Assembly: GCA_016716065.1 (NCBI GenBank)
Contig: JADJXA010000012.1
Location: 62,001-126,000, forward strand
Origin: Candidatus Leptovillus gracilis
GTDB lineage: Bacteria > Chloroflexota > Anaerolineae > Promineifilales > Promineifilaceae
Length of the DNA stretch: 64,000 bases
Reading direction: 5' to 3'
Position numbers and translations under genes: made by a program
Part shown: in pieces, positions 16,536-26,719 of the stretch
Numbering within the stretch: the first letter of the stretch is position 1
Layout: each line of letters opens with the position of its first letter
The notes under the pieces: generated by a model
The model's database searches: none
What the model was told of the DNA's origin: nothing
What the model saw: the letters and a program-made list of their open reading frames with translations, nothing else

Positions 16536-19500
16536 TTACGGTTTAACCACCACGGGCAGATAGAGATACCACATAGGCGCTGTTGGCACGTTGGCCGTTG
16601 TCGTCAATGTGGCGCTGGCGGTGGCCGAAGCATCTGTTTGCGAGACGGCCGTCACTGTGGCAGCATCGTCATCCCCATCGGCTGCGCCCGCAGGCACAAC
16701 GACAGTCACGTCGAATGTTGTACTCGCGTTGGGCGCCAAGGTGACGCTGGCATCAGACAGCGTTGCCGTCCAAACGCCGGTCGCGGACAGGTCGAACGTA
16801 TCCGTGACGCTGCCGGTGTTGGTCAACGTCAGGGTGTATGTCACCACTGTGCCCACATCGCCAGTCTGAGCCTGGTCGCCGGACAATTCCACACCATAAG
16901 TGTCGGTAACTGTCAGTTCCACCGGCACTTCTACCAGCGGCTGCGCAGAATCGTTGCTGTTAACACAAAGGGTCGCTTCATAGCTGCCAGCGATTAGCCC
17001 AGTGCTGTCGAAGGTAACAACGACATCGCTGCTGCTGCCAGCTGCCGCGCTGCCGCTGTCCGGTGTAACGCTCAACCAGGGAATATCCTCCGGCGTGCTA
17101 CAGGTGGAGGGTGTAGCGCTTCCTTCAATGACAAAGGGCAGGTCTTGTGGCGTGAGCGTGCCACCATCATTGGCTGGGCCCCAGGTTCCGGTGAACTGCA
17201 GCCCATTCCCCGTTGTCGTCTGGCCGAGGATAGTGACCGGCGGCGCCCAGGGACCAGAAGCCAGGGAACCATCCGTCGTCCAGTCGAACCAATACTCACC
17301 GGCTGGCAAGAAGAGACCACCCAGGTTAGCCACGTTCGCCATAATCGGCCGTGTCGTGTTGCCGACTGTGGTTTCCGACGTGCGGTAGATGTTGGACCAA
17401 GTTGTGGACGACAGGCGGTTGGTGGTCAGGTCGCCAAAGACGATGCTGGAACCACCTACATTGGGCGGACCATCCCAGATTTGCACGTACAGGCCGGTAG
17501 TGGTGGAGGTGGTGGTGGAGCCTGTCTGGTAGGTGTAGAAGGTTACGCTATCCAGCAGCCAACCACCGGCAGGTACGGTGAAGTCATCGGCCATGCGGTT
17601 GCCAACCAAGAATTGGTTGCCAAAGCCCAGGGTAGTCATGAGCAGGGAGGTGACTTGCAAGCGGGAATCATCTGCGCCGCCTGCGCCGCCGCCTGGGTGG
17701 GTGACCAATGAGCCGTTGTCATAGAGAACGGCCGTTGGCGCACGAGCGGGCAGCGCTTCAACGATATTCCAGTCCAGACTACCTGTGCCTACATTGGTAA
17801 TGGTCATGGGCGCAGTAGCTTGTGCGCCGAAACCAACGGTTGCATTTAACGCCAGTGGGTCAACACTGATAATCGGCTGTACCTCGACTGTCAGTGCTAC
17901 CGCCACAGCCACAACCGGTGTGACCGGATCATCGCTGCCCACACAGAGTGTGCCATTGTACACACCCGGTGTCAGCCCGGTCGAATCAAATGTCACTGTG
18001 ACATTAACATTGTTGCCCGCTGGCGTCACGCCATTGGCAGGGGCGGCACTCAACCACGGGATATCGCTTGGCGTTGCACATGCTGCGGGCGCTTCGGTGA
18101 TGTTCCAGGTCAGGGGACCTAAGCCATTGTTGGCGATGTTCAAATTCTGCGTAGTGGTGGTGTTGGGCAGTTGAGCACTCGCCAGATTGTCAGGGGTAAC
18201 AGCTATCTCGGGCTGGCCTGCTAACAGCACCTCAACGTCGTCAATCTGGAACCACCAATCATAACCAGGAGCAAAATAGGTGAAACGCACTTGCAGCAGC
18301 GGTTGGCCGATGTAGGCAGACAGATCTACAATGTTCTGCGCGGGGCCACGGTCGCTCACCAGGTAAGTTTCCAGGTTCGTCCAGGTTGCGCCGCCATCGG
18401 TGGAGATGTCCACCGTGCCTTGATCGGCCACGCCGAGGTCACGGTAGTCGTAGCGGTACGTGAGTACCGGGCTGGTGGCCCCTGTCAGGTTGAAGAAAGG
18501 GGTGCGCAGTTCGGTGTTCATGGTTGTACCAGAACCACAGTTGTCGGAGTTGGCTTCGGCGGCAAAGCCATCGCCACCGGTGAGGTTGGCATAGCCGGTT
18601 GTTTCCGTGCTTTCCCAGACGCAGGTTCCGCCGTTGTTGATCACTGTCCAACCGGCGGGCGGGAACCCGGCCGTACCAGCGTTAAAGTCTTCCAACGGCA
18701 GGCCGTTTGAGGTCACAATGACGTTTACTGTCGCCGTGTCGCTGTCTGTGGAGACAAAGGTGGGGCCGGCGTTGTAAGCGGTCCAGGTGGCGGTGTTAAC
18801 GGTGGTGGCGTTGATGACGGCCGTTTCCGTTACAAAAACGCTTGCGCCAGGAATCAATGCGTAACTCAAGCCGTTAAGAATCGTCCCCAGTTCGCTGTCT
18901 ACCAGATCGTGCAGGTTAAGCGTTGTCAGGCCACTGTTCAAGACTTCGTAGCAGTAGACAACAGTAGCGCCTGCCAGAACATTAATCTCGCTGGTATTCG
19001 CGCAAACGGCAGGGTCAGTGCCGACCGTTTTATTCAGGGAGATGCTCGGCTGCACAACGGTTACGGTAGCGTTTGCTGTGTCGCTAATGACGCCAGTTGG
19101 CCCGGCGTTGTAGGCCGTCCAGGTGGCGATATTGGTGGTCGTTTGCGTGATGACGCTGGTTTCCGTTATAAAAGCGGATGCGCCCGGAACCAGCGAATAG
19201 GGGAAGGCAGACAGCAAGTCACCCAGTTTGTCGTCTTCCAGATCATGCAGCGTCAGGGTAAGCGTGCCGGTGTTGGTCACTTCATAGCAGTAGGTGACTT
19301 CATCGCCGGGGCCAACGCTAATGGCGCTGCCACTGGCACAAACAGACGGGTCAGTGCCGACCGTCTTATTCAGGTCAATGATGGGCGTGCCCTGTGGCGG
19401 CGCGCAAGCGGTAATGGTGACATCATCAACGGCGATGCCAGCGAAATTAACAGTGCTATCGGAGGACAGGTTGAAACGCAGTTCAACCTGCTGCCCGGCA

Positions 19501-21404
19501 AAGCTGCTAATGTCGGCGCGGTGAATACGCCAACCGGCGCTTGGCTGCGTGGTGACTAATGGGCTACCTACCGTAGAGCGCAGCATCGCATCATACCATT
19601 CCCAAACGCGCTGTGGGCTGCCGCCGCCTACCTGCTGCACATCCACAAAAGCGTTGTCCCAATTAGCATTTTCAATTTGGTGCTTTTGCGACCAGGTGAG
19701 TTGGATTGGACCGAACAACCCGCTGAGGTTGATATTGGGGGAAAGCAGGTCTTGGTTACTGGATATGCTGTAGTCGCCGACGAGATTGGTGACCCAGCAG
19801 TTTGCGCCGCTGTTGCAAGTGTTGAGAGGAACGGCCGTTGGCGCGCCGTAGGCCCAATCTACAGCCGTGCCAGACGTGGTGAAACCGCCGTTGTCGGCCT
19901 CAAAGTCAGTGCTGAACACCGTGACGGGATCATAGCCTACCGGGCAGGATGGCGGTGGGGGCGGTTCGCAAATGGTCAGCGCCCAGTTTTGTAGTACACC
20001 ATCATTAGCTGCCAGGTCGTCGTACACCTTCAGCGTCCAATCGCCGCCCGCGTATTGGCCGTCGAACCAGGAAAGCCGCGAGGACGCTTGTGGTTGGTAG
20101 ACCATGCCGCTCATGACAGTATAGGAAGAAATTGGAATAGCCGCCTCGTCATCCAAAGTCAGGTTCATCCCCTGCTGTGTACTGACGCCGCGGTCGTTAA
20201 ACATAATTACTTCATTGCCCCCAGGGGATACCAGTACCACATCCAGGTCAGGCATGTTGGTGTGCGTCAGGACGACGGTCACGTCCAGGTCGGCAATGAG
20301 CGGGTTGCCCGGCACATTGAGGGTGGAGGTAACCAGGCCTGGTCCGGTAGGAATAGTAACCGGCACATTGGCGCTGGTGTAGGTGGTGCAGCTTGCCGTC
20401 GCCGGGACGGCAGGGAAGACCGATACGGACAAATGGTAGGTCCAGGTAGGATCACCAGTGCCCGCTGTGGAAGGATCCACGTAGGCGTAATAGGTTCCCG
20501 CTTCTTTGACGGTGAAGAAGAACGCTTCAGAATTCGGTGACGTGGTACTGGCGTCATTGACAAGCAAAATAAGCGCTGGGTTCCCAAACGCGCCCAGACC
20601 TACACGGCCGTTCCAGGTTGTACCGCCATCTCGTTCTGGATCCAAATCCAGGCTCAAGTAAACGGTATCACCGGCATTGAGGGCAAACAGGAAAACGTCA
20701 TTATCAGCCGCTGGATCAATGACCCCGCTGACCCAACCGGAAGGCGGTAACGCCTGCCCACCATCAGAGGCATTGTTCGGCTCCGTTTCGGCCACCGGGC
20801 TGCCGCTGCGCAGTTGGAAGTACAGGTCATAGGGGCGCATTGTGGTGGTGGCAGTGGTGGACCTGACTTGCAGGTAATAGGTACCGGCAGCCGGCAGTGT
20901 CGCGCCGGCAATGCTCGACGAGGATGCCGCGAAGCTGCCGTCGTTAACGTCAACTTCGATCACCGTGGTCCCGTCCGTGTCGAACAGCGTCAACGTGCTG
21001 TCGGTGCTGCCAGGCGAGAACACCGTCATCGTCGCTGCGTAGACGCGGTCGCCGGCATTACCGGTGAAAGAGAAATAGTCCAGGTCGCCCGCAGGGAAGG
21101 TGTTGCCACGGAGGATAGCGACGCTGCCGCCGAGGGGATTGGCGGTGGCCGGGGTGTTGTTGGGTTCAACTTCGTACACGGAAATGGCGCCCAATGGAGC
21201 AGCCAGGTTGGTTGGGGACACATTGCCCGCTATTTGCCCGCCGAGAGAGGACTGAGAAATCTCGCCCGTTTCCGAAGGCTCGGGAGTAACATCCTCTTTG
21301 CCAGCCGACCCTGTGTCTCGGGGCGAACCGGCAAGGGCCACTGAAAAGAGCGTGAGGCTCAACAAAAGACCCACGCACAAAAACACAAATCGTACCCTCT
21401 TCAT
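16536..21404 (-). CDS. Large secreted multidomain protein with PPC, P-domain and Ig-like repeats
   Basis: This 1622-residue exported protein starts with a signal peptide (about 1-25). In order, it shows two bacterial pre-peptidase C-terminal domains (EPNN motifs near 80 and 205), a proprotein-convertase P-domain (about 345-485, LSWFDGQYAGGDWTLKVYDD), a jelly-roll type region, two tandem repeats of about 110 residues starting LNKTVGTDP, a second jelly-roll region, and ASPM/Hydin-like immunoglobulin domains with repeated VTFDSTGL. It ends in WYLYLPVVVKP. I see no protease catalytic triad, so it is probably an adhesion or surface protein. The C-terminal tail resembles the YLP-V/L-V tail common on exported Chloroflexota proteins, possibly an anchoring signal. 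A terminator lies just downstream. Confidence 0.85.
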   Translation of the reverse strand: MKRVRFVFLCVGLLLSLTLFSVALAGSPRDTGSAGKEDVTPEPSETGEISQSSLGGQIAGNVSPTNLAAPLGAISVYEVEPNNTPATANPLGGSVAILRGNTFPAGDLDYFSFTGNAGDRVYAATMTVFSPGSTDSTLTLFDTDGTTVIEVDVNDGSFAASSSSIAGATLPAAGTYYLQVRSTTATTTMRPYDLYFQLRSGSPVAETEPNNASDGGQALPPSGWVSGVIDPAADNDVFLFALNAGDTVYLSLDLDPERDGGTTWNGRVGLGAFGNPALILLVNDASTTSPNSEAFFFTVKEAGTYYAYVDPSTAGTGDPTWTYHLSVSVFPAVPATASCTTYTSANVPVTIPTGPGLVTSTLNVPGNPLIADLDVTVVLTHTNMPDLDVVLVSPGGNEVIMFNDRGVSTQQGMNLTLDDEAAIPISSYTVMSGMVYQPQASSRLSWFDGQYAGGDWTLKVYDDLAANDGVLQNWALTICEPPPPPSCPVGYDPVTVFSTDFEADNGGFTTSGTAVDWAYGAPTAVPLNTCNSGANCWVTNLVGDYSISSNQDLLSPNINLSGLFGPIQLTWSQKHQIENANWDNAFVDVQQVGGGSPQRVWEWYDAMLRSTVGSPLVTTQPSAGWRIHRADISSFAGQQVELRFNLSSDSTVNFAGIAVDDVTITACAPPQGTPIIDLNKTVGTDPSVCASGSAISVGPGDEVTYCYEVTNTGTLTLTLHDLEDDKLGDLLSAFPYSLVPGASAFITETSVITQTTTNIATWTAYNAGPTGVISDTANATVTVVQPSISLNKTVGTDPAVCANTSEINVLAGATVVYCYEVLNSGLTTLNLHDLVDSELGTILNGLSYALIPGASVFVTETAVINATTVNTATWTAYNAGPTFVSTDSDTATVNVIVTSNGLPLEDFNAGTAGFPPAGWTVINNGGTCVWESTETTGYANLTGGDGFAAEANSDNCGSGTTMNTELRTPFFNLTGATSPVLTYRYDYRDLGVADQGTVDISTDGGATWTNLETYLVSDRGPAQNIVDLSAYIGQPLLQVRFTYFAPGYDWWFQIDDVEVLLAGQPEIAVTPDNLASAQLPNTTTTQNLNIANNGLGPLTWNITEAPAACATPSDIPWLSAAPANGVTPAGNNVNVTVTFDSTGLTPGVYNGTLCVGSDDPVTPVVAVAVALTVEVQPIISVDPLALNATVGFGAQATAPMTITNVGTGSLDWNIVEALPARAPTAVLYDNGSLVTHPGGGAGGADDSRLQVTSLLMTTLGFGNQFLVGNRMADDFTVPAGGWLLDSVTFYTYQTGSTTTSTTTGLYVQIWDGPPNVGGSSIVFGDLTTNRLSSTTWSNIYRTSETTVGNTTRPIMANVANLGGLFLPAGEYWFDWTTDGSLASGPWAPPVTILGQTTTGNGLQFTGTWGPANDGGTLTPQDLPFVIEGSATPSTCSTPEDIPWLSVTPDSGSAAAGSSSDVVVTFDSTGLIAGSYEATLCVNSNDSAQPLVEVPVELTVTDTYGVELSGDQAQTGDVGTVVTYTLTLTNTGSVTDTFDLSATGVWTATLSDASVTLAPNASTTFDVTVVVPAGAADGDDDAATVTAVSQTDASATASATLTTTANVPTAPMWYLYLPVVVKP

Positions 21405-21826
21405 ATCATTTTCTCCTTATACTGTCACCATCTATATGGTATGAAACATTAACAGTAGGCACATCTACTGTCTTAAAAACATGTATGTGGTTGGGGAAAT
21501 AAAGGATTTAGAAAGCGCCAAGACAATTTCCCGATTGGTAAGTTCAAACCCTGCCACGGTATTGGCAGCGCGTTTCATCACGCCATAACGGATACTGAAG
21601 ACCGAGAGGAATCGTTCTGCGTACTCTAGAAATTTTCTCCTATGGCGTCACAATCAGAATGATGGCGCCATTCAGAAATTGGACTTCTTGATGGATTTGT
21701 TTACAACCATTGCTTAACAAACAATGAGAAAGCTATATTGAGTATATTCTGTTTTTTTCTTTTGTAAATGAAATTTTGACCGTAACCTGGAAATAAAGTG
21801 GGGCATTTTCAACAATAACCCGGCAG
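21405..21826. other. Non-coding gap upstream of the secreted-protein gene
   Basis: These 422 bases are AT-richer than their surroundings and contain no ACGGCCGT palindrome. They presumably hold the minus-strand promoter of the secreted-protein gene. The minus strand encodes a short open stretch (FELTNREIVLALSKSFIS) that lacks a start and ribosome site. I could not support a gene, RNA or regulatory motif here. Confidence 0.4.
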
Positions 21827-24685
21827 TTACAGCGTACTTTCCGGGTCTATGTCTACGGACCAGTTGGCGGGCACGGGGAAATCGGCCAGCAGGCGGTTGG
21901 GGTTGGGGGAGCGGATGATGATCTGCCAGCGGTAACGGCCGTCTACCCGACTAAAAAATGGCGGCGTCGGCCCCAGAATCTCGGTGGCCGCCAGGGCCAG
22001 GTCGCGGGCGTGGCGGCGCAGGTTGGCCGCCAATGTTTCTCCCTCCCGCTGGCCGCGCTCGTTGATCGGGTCTACCAACACCAGCTTTGCCAACCGGCGG
22101 AATGGCGGCAGACTGTGCTGCGTGCGGAAGCGGATCTCGGCGATGTAAAAGCTGGCATAATCATGTTCGGCGGCGGCCTGGATGGCGTAATGCTCCGGCT
22201 GGTAGGTCTGGATGATAACCCGCCCACCCAGCAGCCCTCGCCCGGCGCGCCCGGCGACCTGAGCCAACGTCTGAAACGCCCGTTCGCCGGTGCGATAATC
22301 CGGCAGCCCCAACGACACATCGGCCGAAATGACGCCCACCAGCGTCACCAGCGGCAAATCCAGCCCTTTGGCGATCATTTGCGTGCCAATGAGGATGTCG
22401 GCCTCATGGTTGATGAAACCGCCCAGAAGCTGCTCGTGGGCGTAACGGCCGGCTGTCGTGTCCCGGTCCCAGCGGGTGATGCGGGCCGTGGGCCAACGCT
22501 GCTGCACCTGCTCCTCCACTTGTTCCGTGCCCAGGCCAAAATAGCGGATGCGTTTGGAGCCACACACCGGGCACTCGGCCGGCTGCGGCTCCTGGCGGCC
22601 GCAGTGGTGGCACACCAGGGCGGCGTGCGGCCGATGGAAAGTCAGGGGCAAGTCGCAGCGCGGACAGCGGGCGATGTACCCACAGTCGCGGCAGATGACA
22701 AAGGTGGCTGTGCCGCGTCGGTTGAGGAAGAGGATGGCTTGTTCGCCGCGCTCCAGGGTTTCGGTTACGGCCGCTGCCAACACCCGGCTAAATATGGAAC
22801 GGTTGCCCGCCCGCAGCTCCTGGCGCAAATCCACCACCTGGATCGGCGGCAGCGGGATGGTCAGGGCGTCGTCGGGGTCTTCGCCGGATTGGACGTAGCG
22901 CGAGGTTAGATTCAGGCGCTCGGCCTGGCTTTGCAGGCGATGGCGATGGCCCATCACCCGCTTGGGCAGCTCCAGCAGTTGGTAACGACCGCCCTGCGCC
23001 CGGTGGTAGGTCACCAAATCCGGCGTGGCGCTGCCCATGATGACGGTGGCGTTGAGGAGTCGCCCCAGGTGAACGGCCGTTTCCCTGGCGTGGTAATATG
23101 GCGGCGACACCGGCGGCGTCTGCTTATAACTGGGGTCGTGTTCCTCGTCCACCACAATCACACCGATGTCTGGCAGCGGCGTAAACAGGGCGCTGCGCGG
23201 CCCGACCACAATGTCGAACAAGCCCAGCCGCGCCCGCCGCCAGGTGTCGTAACGTTCGCCATCGCTCAGGCGGCTGTGCAGCACGGCCACCCGCCCTGGA
23301 AAACGGGCGGCAAAACGGCGCACCGTCTGCGGCGTCAGGGCAATTTCCGGGACCAACACAATGGCCTGCTGCCCCCGCGCCAGGGCAAACTCAATCGCCC
23401 GCATGTAGATTTCTGTCTTGCCGCTGCCCGTCACACCGTGGAGGAGGAAGGGGTGTGGGGGTGTGGGGGTGGCAAGGGGGCCGGGTGACTCAGAGGCAGT
23501 CGCGTCGTCACCTTGCCACCCAGTCATCTGGTCATCTTCATCTTCCGCTTCAATCATCGCCATCTTTACCCGACCCCAGGCGCGGGCCTGGTCCATGGTT
23601 AGCTGCGGCGCATCGGCAGGGATGAAGTCGCGGTCGGCCAGAGGATCGCGCCACACCTCCTCGGAACCCAAACGAATCAGGTCTAGTTTGGCGAGTTTTT
23701 TTAGATGATTGAGATTGGCCCCGGTGACGGCGTACACATCGCTGATGGCCACGGGCTGCGCCGCTTTGGTCAGCAGGGTGATGATCTGGTAATAGGTTTC
23801 CGCGCCGCGCAGCCGCAGGGCGTGGCGTAGAACGTCGCGGTGGGGAATGGCGAGGGAGATGGATTGCGGATTTGGGATTGCGGATTGCGGATCAAGAGCC
23901 TCCGAAATCCGCAATCCGCAATCCGCAATCACTATCAGTTCAGCGGCGGCAAGTTGTTCCAGGTGTTTGGTGGTGGCGGTGGTGGCGGCAAGTACGGCCG
24001 TTTCCTCCGGCAGCGGGTCGTCTAAATCGGCCAGGTAGAAGAGGATGTCGGCTTGTTTATTGGGGCGGCCAAGCTGGCGCAAGGCAGCTTCCACCCGCGC
24101 CGGGCCGGCGCAGAGCTGCGCGGTCTTGATTTCTTTGGGGCGGGCGCGGGGTGGGTCCAGCACCGAGGCTTTGCGCAGAATGTTGCGGTTGGTTAGTTGG
24201 GTAACGGCCGTTTTCCAATCCGTTTTCGGCAGAGCGCGCTGAATCTGGCGGCCGCGCATGTCCCCCTTCTGGCGCAAGAGGTCTACAAGCTGCTGCTGGA
24301 GGTCGGTGAGACGGCCGGCGCCATCCCAATACGGATTCACATCTACCACCACATCCGCCTGGCGCGTCAGACCGGGGGGCAGCATCAGGCGCAGGCAGCC
24401 GTTCAGCGGGGCCAGGTATTCCTGGCTCATCCACTGCGCCAGGGCAATCTGCCAGGGCCAAAGGACGGGGGCAGAATCTACCAGGGCGATGATCGGTTTG
24501 GTTTCGGCCACTGGCGCGGTCTCGTCGAAAGCCACGACAATGCCCTGGGCCAGGCGGCGGCCAAATTCCACCTCCACCAGATGTCCCAACCGCAGTTGGG
24601 CGGCCAGGTCCGTCGGTATGTGGTAATGAAATGTGCCCTCCAGGGGTGCATCTACGTTAATGACCAGAACGGCGTACATAGCCAT
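21827..24685 (-). CDS. priA: Primosomal protein N', replication restart helicase
   Basis: This 952-residue DNA helicase reloads the replisome at stalled forks. The N-terminal DNA-binding domain (AVLVINVDAPLEGTFHYH) is followed by a helicase core with Walker A GVTGSGKTE and DEEH box, and a zinc region with eight cysteines in four CxxC pairs (CRDC, CPRC, CHHC, CPVC). It is longer than usual (about 730-830). The extra length includes an in-frame insertion near residues 252-275 made of TGCGGAT heptamers and a Pro/Gly-rich linker before the helicase core. Two adjacent ATGs are possible starts; neither has a clear ribosome site. It is divergent from the next gene with a 56-base gap. Confidence 0.93.
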   Translation of the reverse strand: MAMYAVLVINVDAPLEGTFHYHIPTDLAAQLRLGHLVEVEFGRRLAQGIVVAFDETAPVAETKPIIALVDSAPVLWPWQIALAQWMSQEYLAPLNGCLRLMLPPGLTRQADVVVDVNPYWDGAGRLTDLQQQLVDLLRQKGDMRGRQIQRALPKTDWKTAVTQLTNRNILRKASVLDPPRARPKEIKTAQLCAGPARVEAALRQLGRPNKQADILFYLADLDDPLPEETAVLAATTATTKHLEQLAAAELIVIADCGLRISEALDPQSAIPNPQSISLAIPHRDVLRHALRLRGAETYYQIITLLTKAAQPVAISDVYAVTGANLNHLKKLAKLDLIRLGSEEVWRDPLADRDFIPADAPQLTMDQARAWGRVKMAMIEAEDEDDQMTGWQGDDATASESPGPLATPTPPHPFLLHGVTGSGKTEIYMRAIEFALARGQQAIVLVPEIALTPQTVRRFAARFPGRVAVLHSRLSDGERYDTWRRARLGLFDIVVGPRSALFTPLPDIGVIVVDEEHDPSYKQTPPVSPPYYHARETAVHLGRLLNATVIMGSATPDLVTYHRAQGGRYQLLELPKRVMGHRHRLQSQAERLNLTSRYVQSGEDPDDALTIPLPPIQVVDLRQELRAGNRSIFSRVLAAAVTETLERGEQAILFLNRRGTATFVICRDCGYIARCPRCDLPLTFHRPHAALVCHHCGRQEPQPAECPVCGSKRIRYFGLGTEQVEEQVQQRWPTARITRWDRDTTAGRYAHEQLLGGFINHEADILIGTQMIAKGLDLPLVTLVGVISADVSLGLPDYRTGERAFQTLAQVAGRAGRGLLGGRVIIQTYQPEHYAIQAAAEHDYASFYIAEIRFRTQHSLPPFRRLAKLVLVDPINERGQREGETLAANLRRHARDLALAATEILGPTPPFFSRVDGRYRWQIIIRSPNPNRLLADFPVPANWSVDIDPESTL
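23862..23930. repeat. In-frame heptanucleotide hairpin inside priA
   Basis: Tandem GATTGCG units on one side and ATCCGCA units on the other form a perfect 17-bp stem (23876-23892 with 23907-23923). The sequence is translated as part of PriA (IADCGLRISEALDPQSAI). The same heptamer family appears between genes at 38034-38052. Confidence 0.8.
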
Positions 24686-24741
24686 GATTGTACCATTGTG
24701 GCAGGATAGGCAAAGCACCATGCTGGTGCTAAAATTGCTTC

Positions 24742-25485
24742 ATGGGCCTATCTACACCGTCCCCTATCGTGCTGCACGCCGAGCAAGAACACCCCCGCTT
24801 ACGTTTTGCCATCCTGGCGCTGCTGCTGCTGATTTTTGCCCTCTTCTTTTTCCTCCTCCGCGCCCTCTTTCGTCTGGCTCCCGGCGACCTGCCCAGCTTT
24901 GCCCTGGTTCTCGCCTGTGGGCTGGCTGCGCCGCTGACGTTGGGTATAGGCTGGGGGATAGAAACATGGCTGAAACGGGTATGGCCCAGCGGTTACAACC
25001 TGGTGTTGAACGGCCGTACCATACAGGTGAATCAACCAGAATTAGAAACGCTGACGTTTGACCTGGCGGCCGGCGGCATCCTGCTGATGGGCTGGTATTT
25101 TGCCCTACGCGGCTATAAACGAGGCGGCCGTGAGCGCCGCGTGCCCGATCATTGGCTGTGTCTGGCCTGCCAACTGCAGCAAGACGACAGCCGCCTGATT
25201 TGTTACACGTATGCGCCACCCACACTGGCCGAAAATCTTTTCCATAACCCGGCTCAGCCGGTGCAGTTTTACAAGATCAATCCTGTGGAGGTGTATGGCA
25301 ATACGCTGTCTAACCCATTCCAGGCGCCTGAACGCCCCAAAACCATACCGACCCGAATTTTGAACAGCAAAGACGGCCGTTTCTGGCTGGCGGAACAACG
25401 TCGTTGGACCGAAGGGCTGGAACTGCCGCTGAAGGAATTTGAAATCTTTTTGCATTATTTACAGACTCAGACAGGCGGCGAGTGA
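24742..25485 (+). CDS. Uncharacterised membrane protein with two N-terminal helices
   Basis: This 247-residue protein of unknown function has hydrophobic segments at about 22-45 and 50-73, probably a third near 107-124, and then a soluble C-terminal part of about 120 residues containing CLACQLQQDD. I do not recognise a family. It is read divergently from priA and ends 46 bases before the acyl-CoA dehydrogenase gene, with which it might be co-transcribed. The frame contains two ACGGCCGT palindromes, like its neighbours, and codon use looks native. Confidence 0.7.
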   Translation: MGLSTPSPIVLHAEQEHPRLRFAILALLLLIFALFFFLLRALFRLAPGDLPSFALVLACGLAAPLTLGIGWGIETWLKRVWPSGYNLVLNGRTIQVNQPELETLTFDLAAGGILLMGWYFALRGYKRGGRERRVPDHWLCLACQLQQDDSRLICYTYAPPTLAENLFHNPAQPVQFYKINPVEVYGNTLSNPFQAPERPKTIPTRILNSKDGRFWLAEQRRWTEGLELPLKEFEIFLHYLQTQTGGE

Positions 25486-25531
25486 CGGATAACAGACCCG
25501 CTGCCCGCCGCCAACAAGGAGAATCTACCCC

Positions 25532-26695
25532 ATGTTTGACTTTATAACCGACGAACACAAAATGATTCAGCAGGCCGCGCGCGACTTCGCCCAAAACGAG
25601 ATCGCGCCCATCGCCGAACACCACGACGAAACGGGCCAGTTCCCTATCGAGACGGTGCGCAAAATGGGACAGTTGGGCTTTATGGGCATTGAAGTGCCCG
25701 AAGAATACGGCGGCGCGGGCATGGACACCTTGGCTTATTCGCTGGCCCTGACGGAAATCTGTAAGGTAGACGCCAGCCACGGCACGGTGATGTCGGTGAA
25801 CAATTCGTTGTACTGCCATGGCCTGCTGAAGTTTGGCACGGAAGCGCAGAAGCAAAAGTATGTTGCGCCCATCGCCAGCGGCGCGAAAATTGGGGCCTAC
25901 AGCCTGACAGAGCCGATGAGCGGCAGTGACGCCGGGACGATGGCCAGCCGGGCGGTATTGAATGAGGCCGGCACGCATTATGTGATTAACGGCCGTAAAT
26001 CCTGGGTCACCTCCGCGCCTTACGCCGACTACATTGTCCTCTTCACCATGACCCAGCCAGAGAAGCAGCACAAAGGCGTCAGCGCTTTCATTATCGAAAC
26101 CGACAAGCCCGGTTTCTCACGCGGTAAAACGGAGCCAAAGCTGGGCATCCGCGCCAGCGCCACCAGCGAAATCATTTTCGACAACTACGAGTGCCCGGTG
26201 GAAAATCGGCTGGGCGCGGAAGGGGAAGGCTTTAAAATCGCCATGACGGTGTTGGACGCCGGGCGCATCGGCATTGCCTCACAGGCGTTGGGCATCGCCG
26301 AAGCGGCGTTGGAGGCCAGCGTGGCCTACGCCAAAGAACGGGAAGCGTTTGGGCAAAAAATCGGCCAATTCCAGATGATTCAGCAGAAATTGGCCGATAT
26401 GAAGTGCCGCGTAGACGCCAGTCGGCTGCTTATTTACCAGGCGTGCCTGGCCAAAAAACAGGCGATGAAGGGGAACGGCCGTTACTCCATGGAAGCCAGC
26501 ATGGCCAAATTGTTCGCCAGCGAAAGCGCCATGTACGTCACCACCGAGGCCATCCAGATTCACGGCGGCATGGGCTACAGCAAAGAAATGCCCCTGGAGC
26601 GTTACTTCCGCGACGCCAAAATCACCGAAATCTACGAAGGGACCAGCGAAATCCAACGCATGGTCATCGCCCGCAGCCTGACCGGCTTGCGCTAA
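25532..26695 (+). CDS. Short-chain acyl-CoA dehydrogenase
   Basis: This 387-residue flavoenzyme introduces an alpha,beta double bond into acyl-CoA and passes electrons to an electron-transfer flavoprotein. The signature SLTEPMSGSDAG, the C-terminal IHGGMGYSKEMPLERYFRDA and the catalytic base Glu369 in IYEGTSEIQ place it in the butyryl/short-chain group. AAGGAG precedes the ATG. The length is exactly typical. No ETF or thiolase genes are adjacent, so the pathway cannot be fixed from context; fatty acid or branched amino acid oxidation are both possible. Confidence 0.93.
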   Translation: MFDFITDEHKMIQQAARDFAQNEIAPIAEHHDETGQFPIETVRKMGQLGFMGIEVPEEYGGAGMDTLAYSLALTEICKVDASHGTVMSVNNSLYCHGLLKFGTEAQKQKYVAPIASGAKIGAYSLTEPMSGSDAGTMASRAVLNEAGTHYVINGRKSWVTSAPYADYIVLFTMTQPEKQHKGVSAFIIETDKPGFSRGKTEPKLGIRASATSEIIFDNYECPVENRLGAEGEGFKIAMTVLDAGRIGIASQALGIAEAALEASVAYAKEREAFGQKIGQFQMIQQKLADMKCRVDASRLLIYQACLAKKQAMKGNGRYSMEASMAKLFASESAMYVTTEAIQIHGGMGYSKEMPLERYFRDAKITEIYEGTSEIQRMVIARSLTGLR

Positions 26696-26719
26696 TGAAG
26701 GGTCTAACAAACTAACAAT

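Noticed and set aside
21540..21590. tRNA-like GTTCAAACCC stretch
   Set aside because: No acceptor stem or anticodon arm can be folded around it.
21480..21640. Possible LuxR-type helix-turn-helix fragment on the minus strand (LTNREIVLALSK)
   Set aside because: There is no start codon in frame, the similarity is short, and the stop follows quickly. At best a relic; not supportable.
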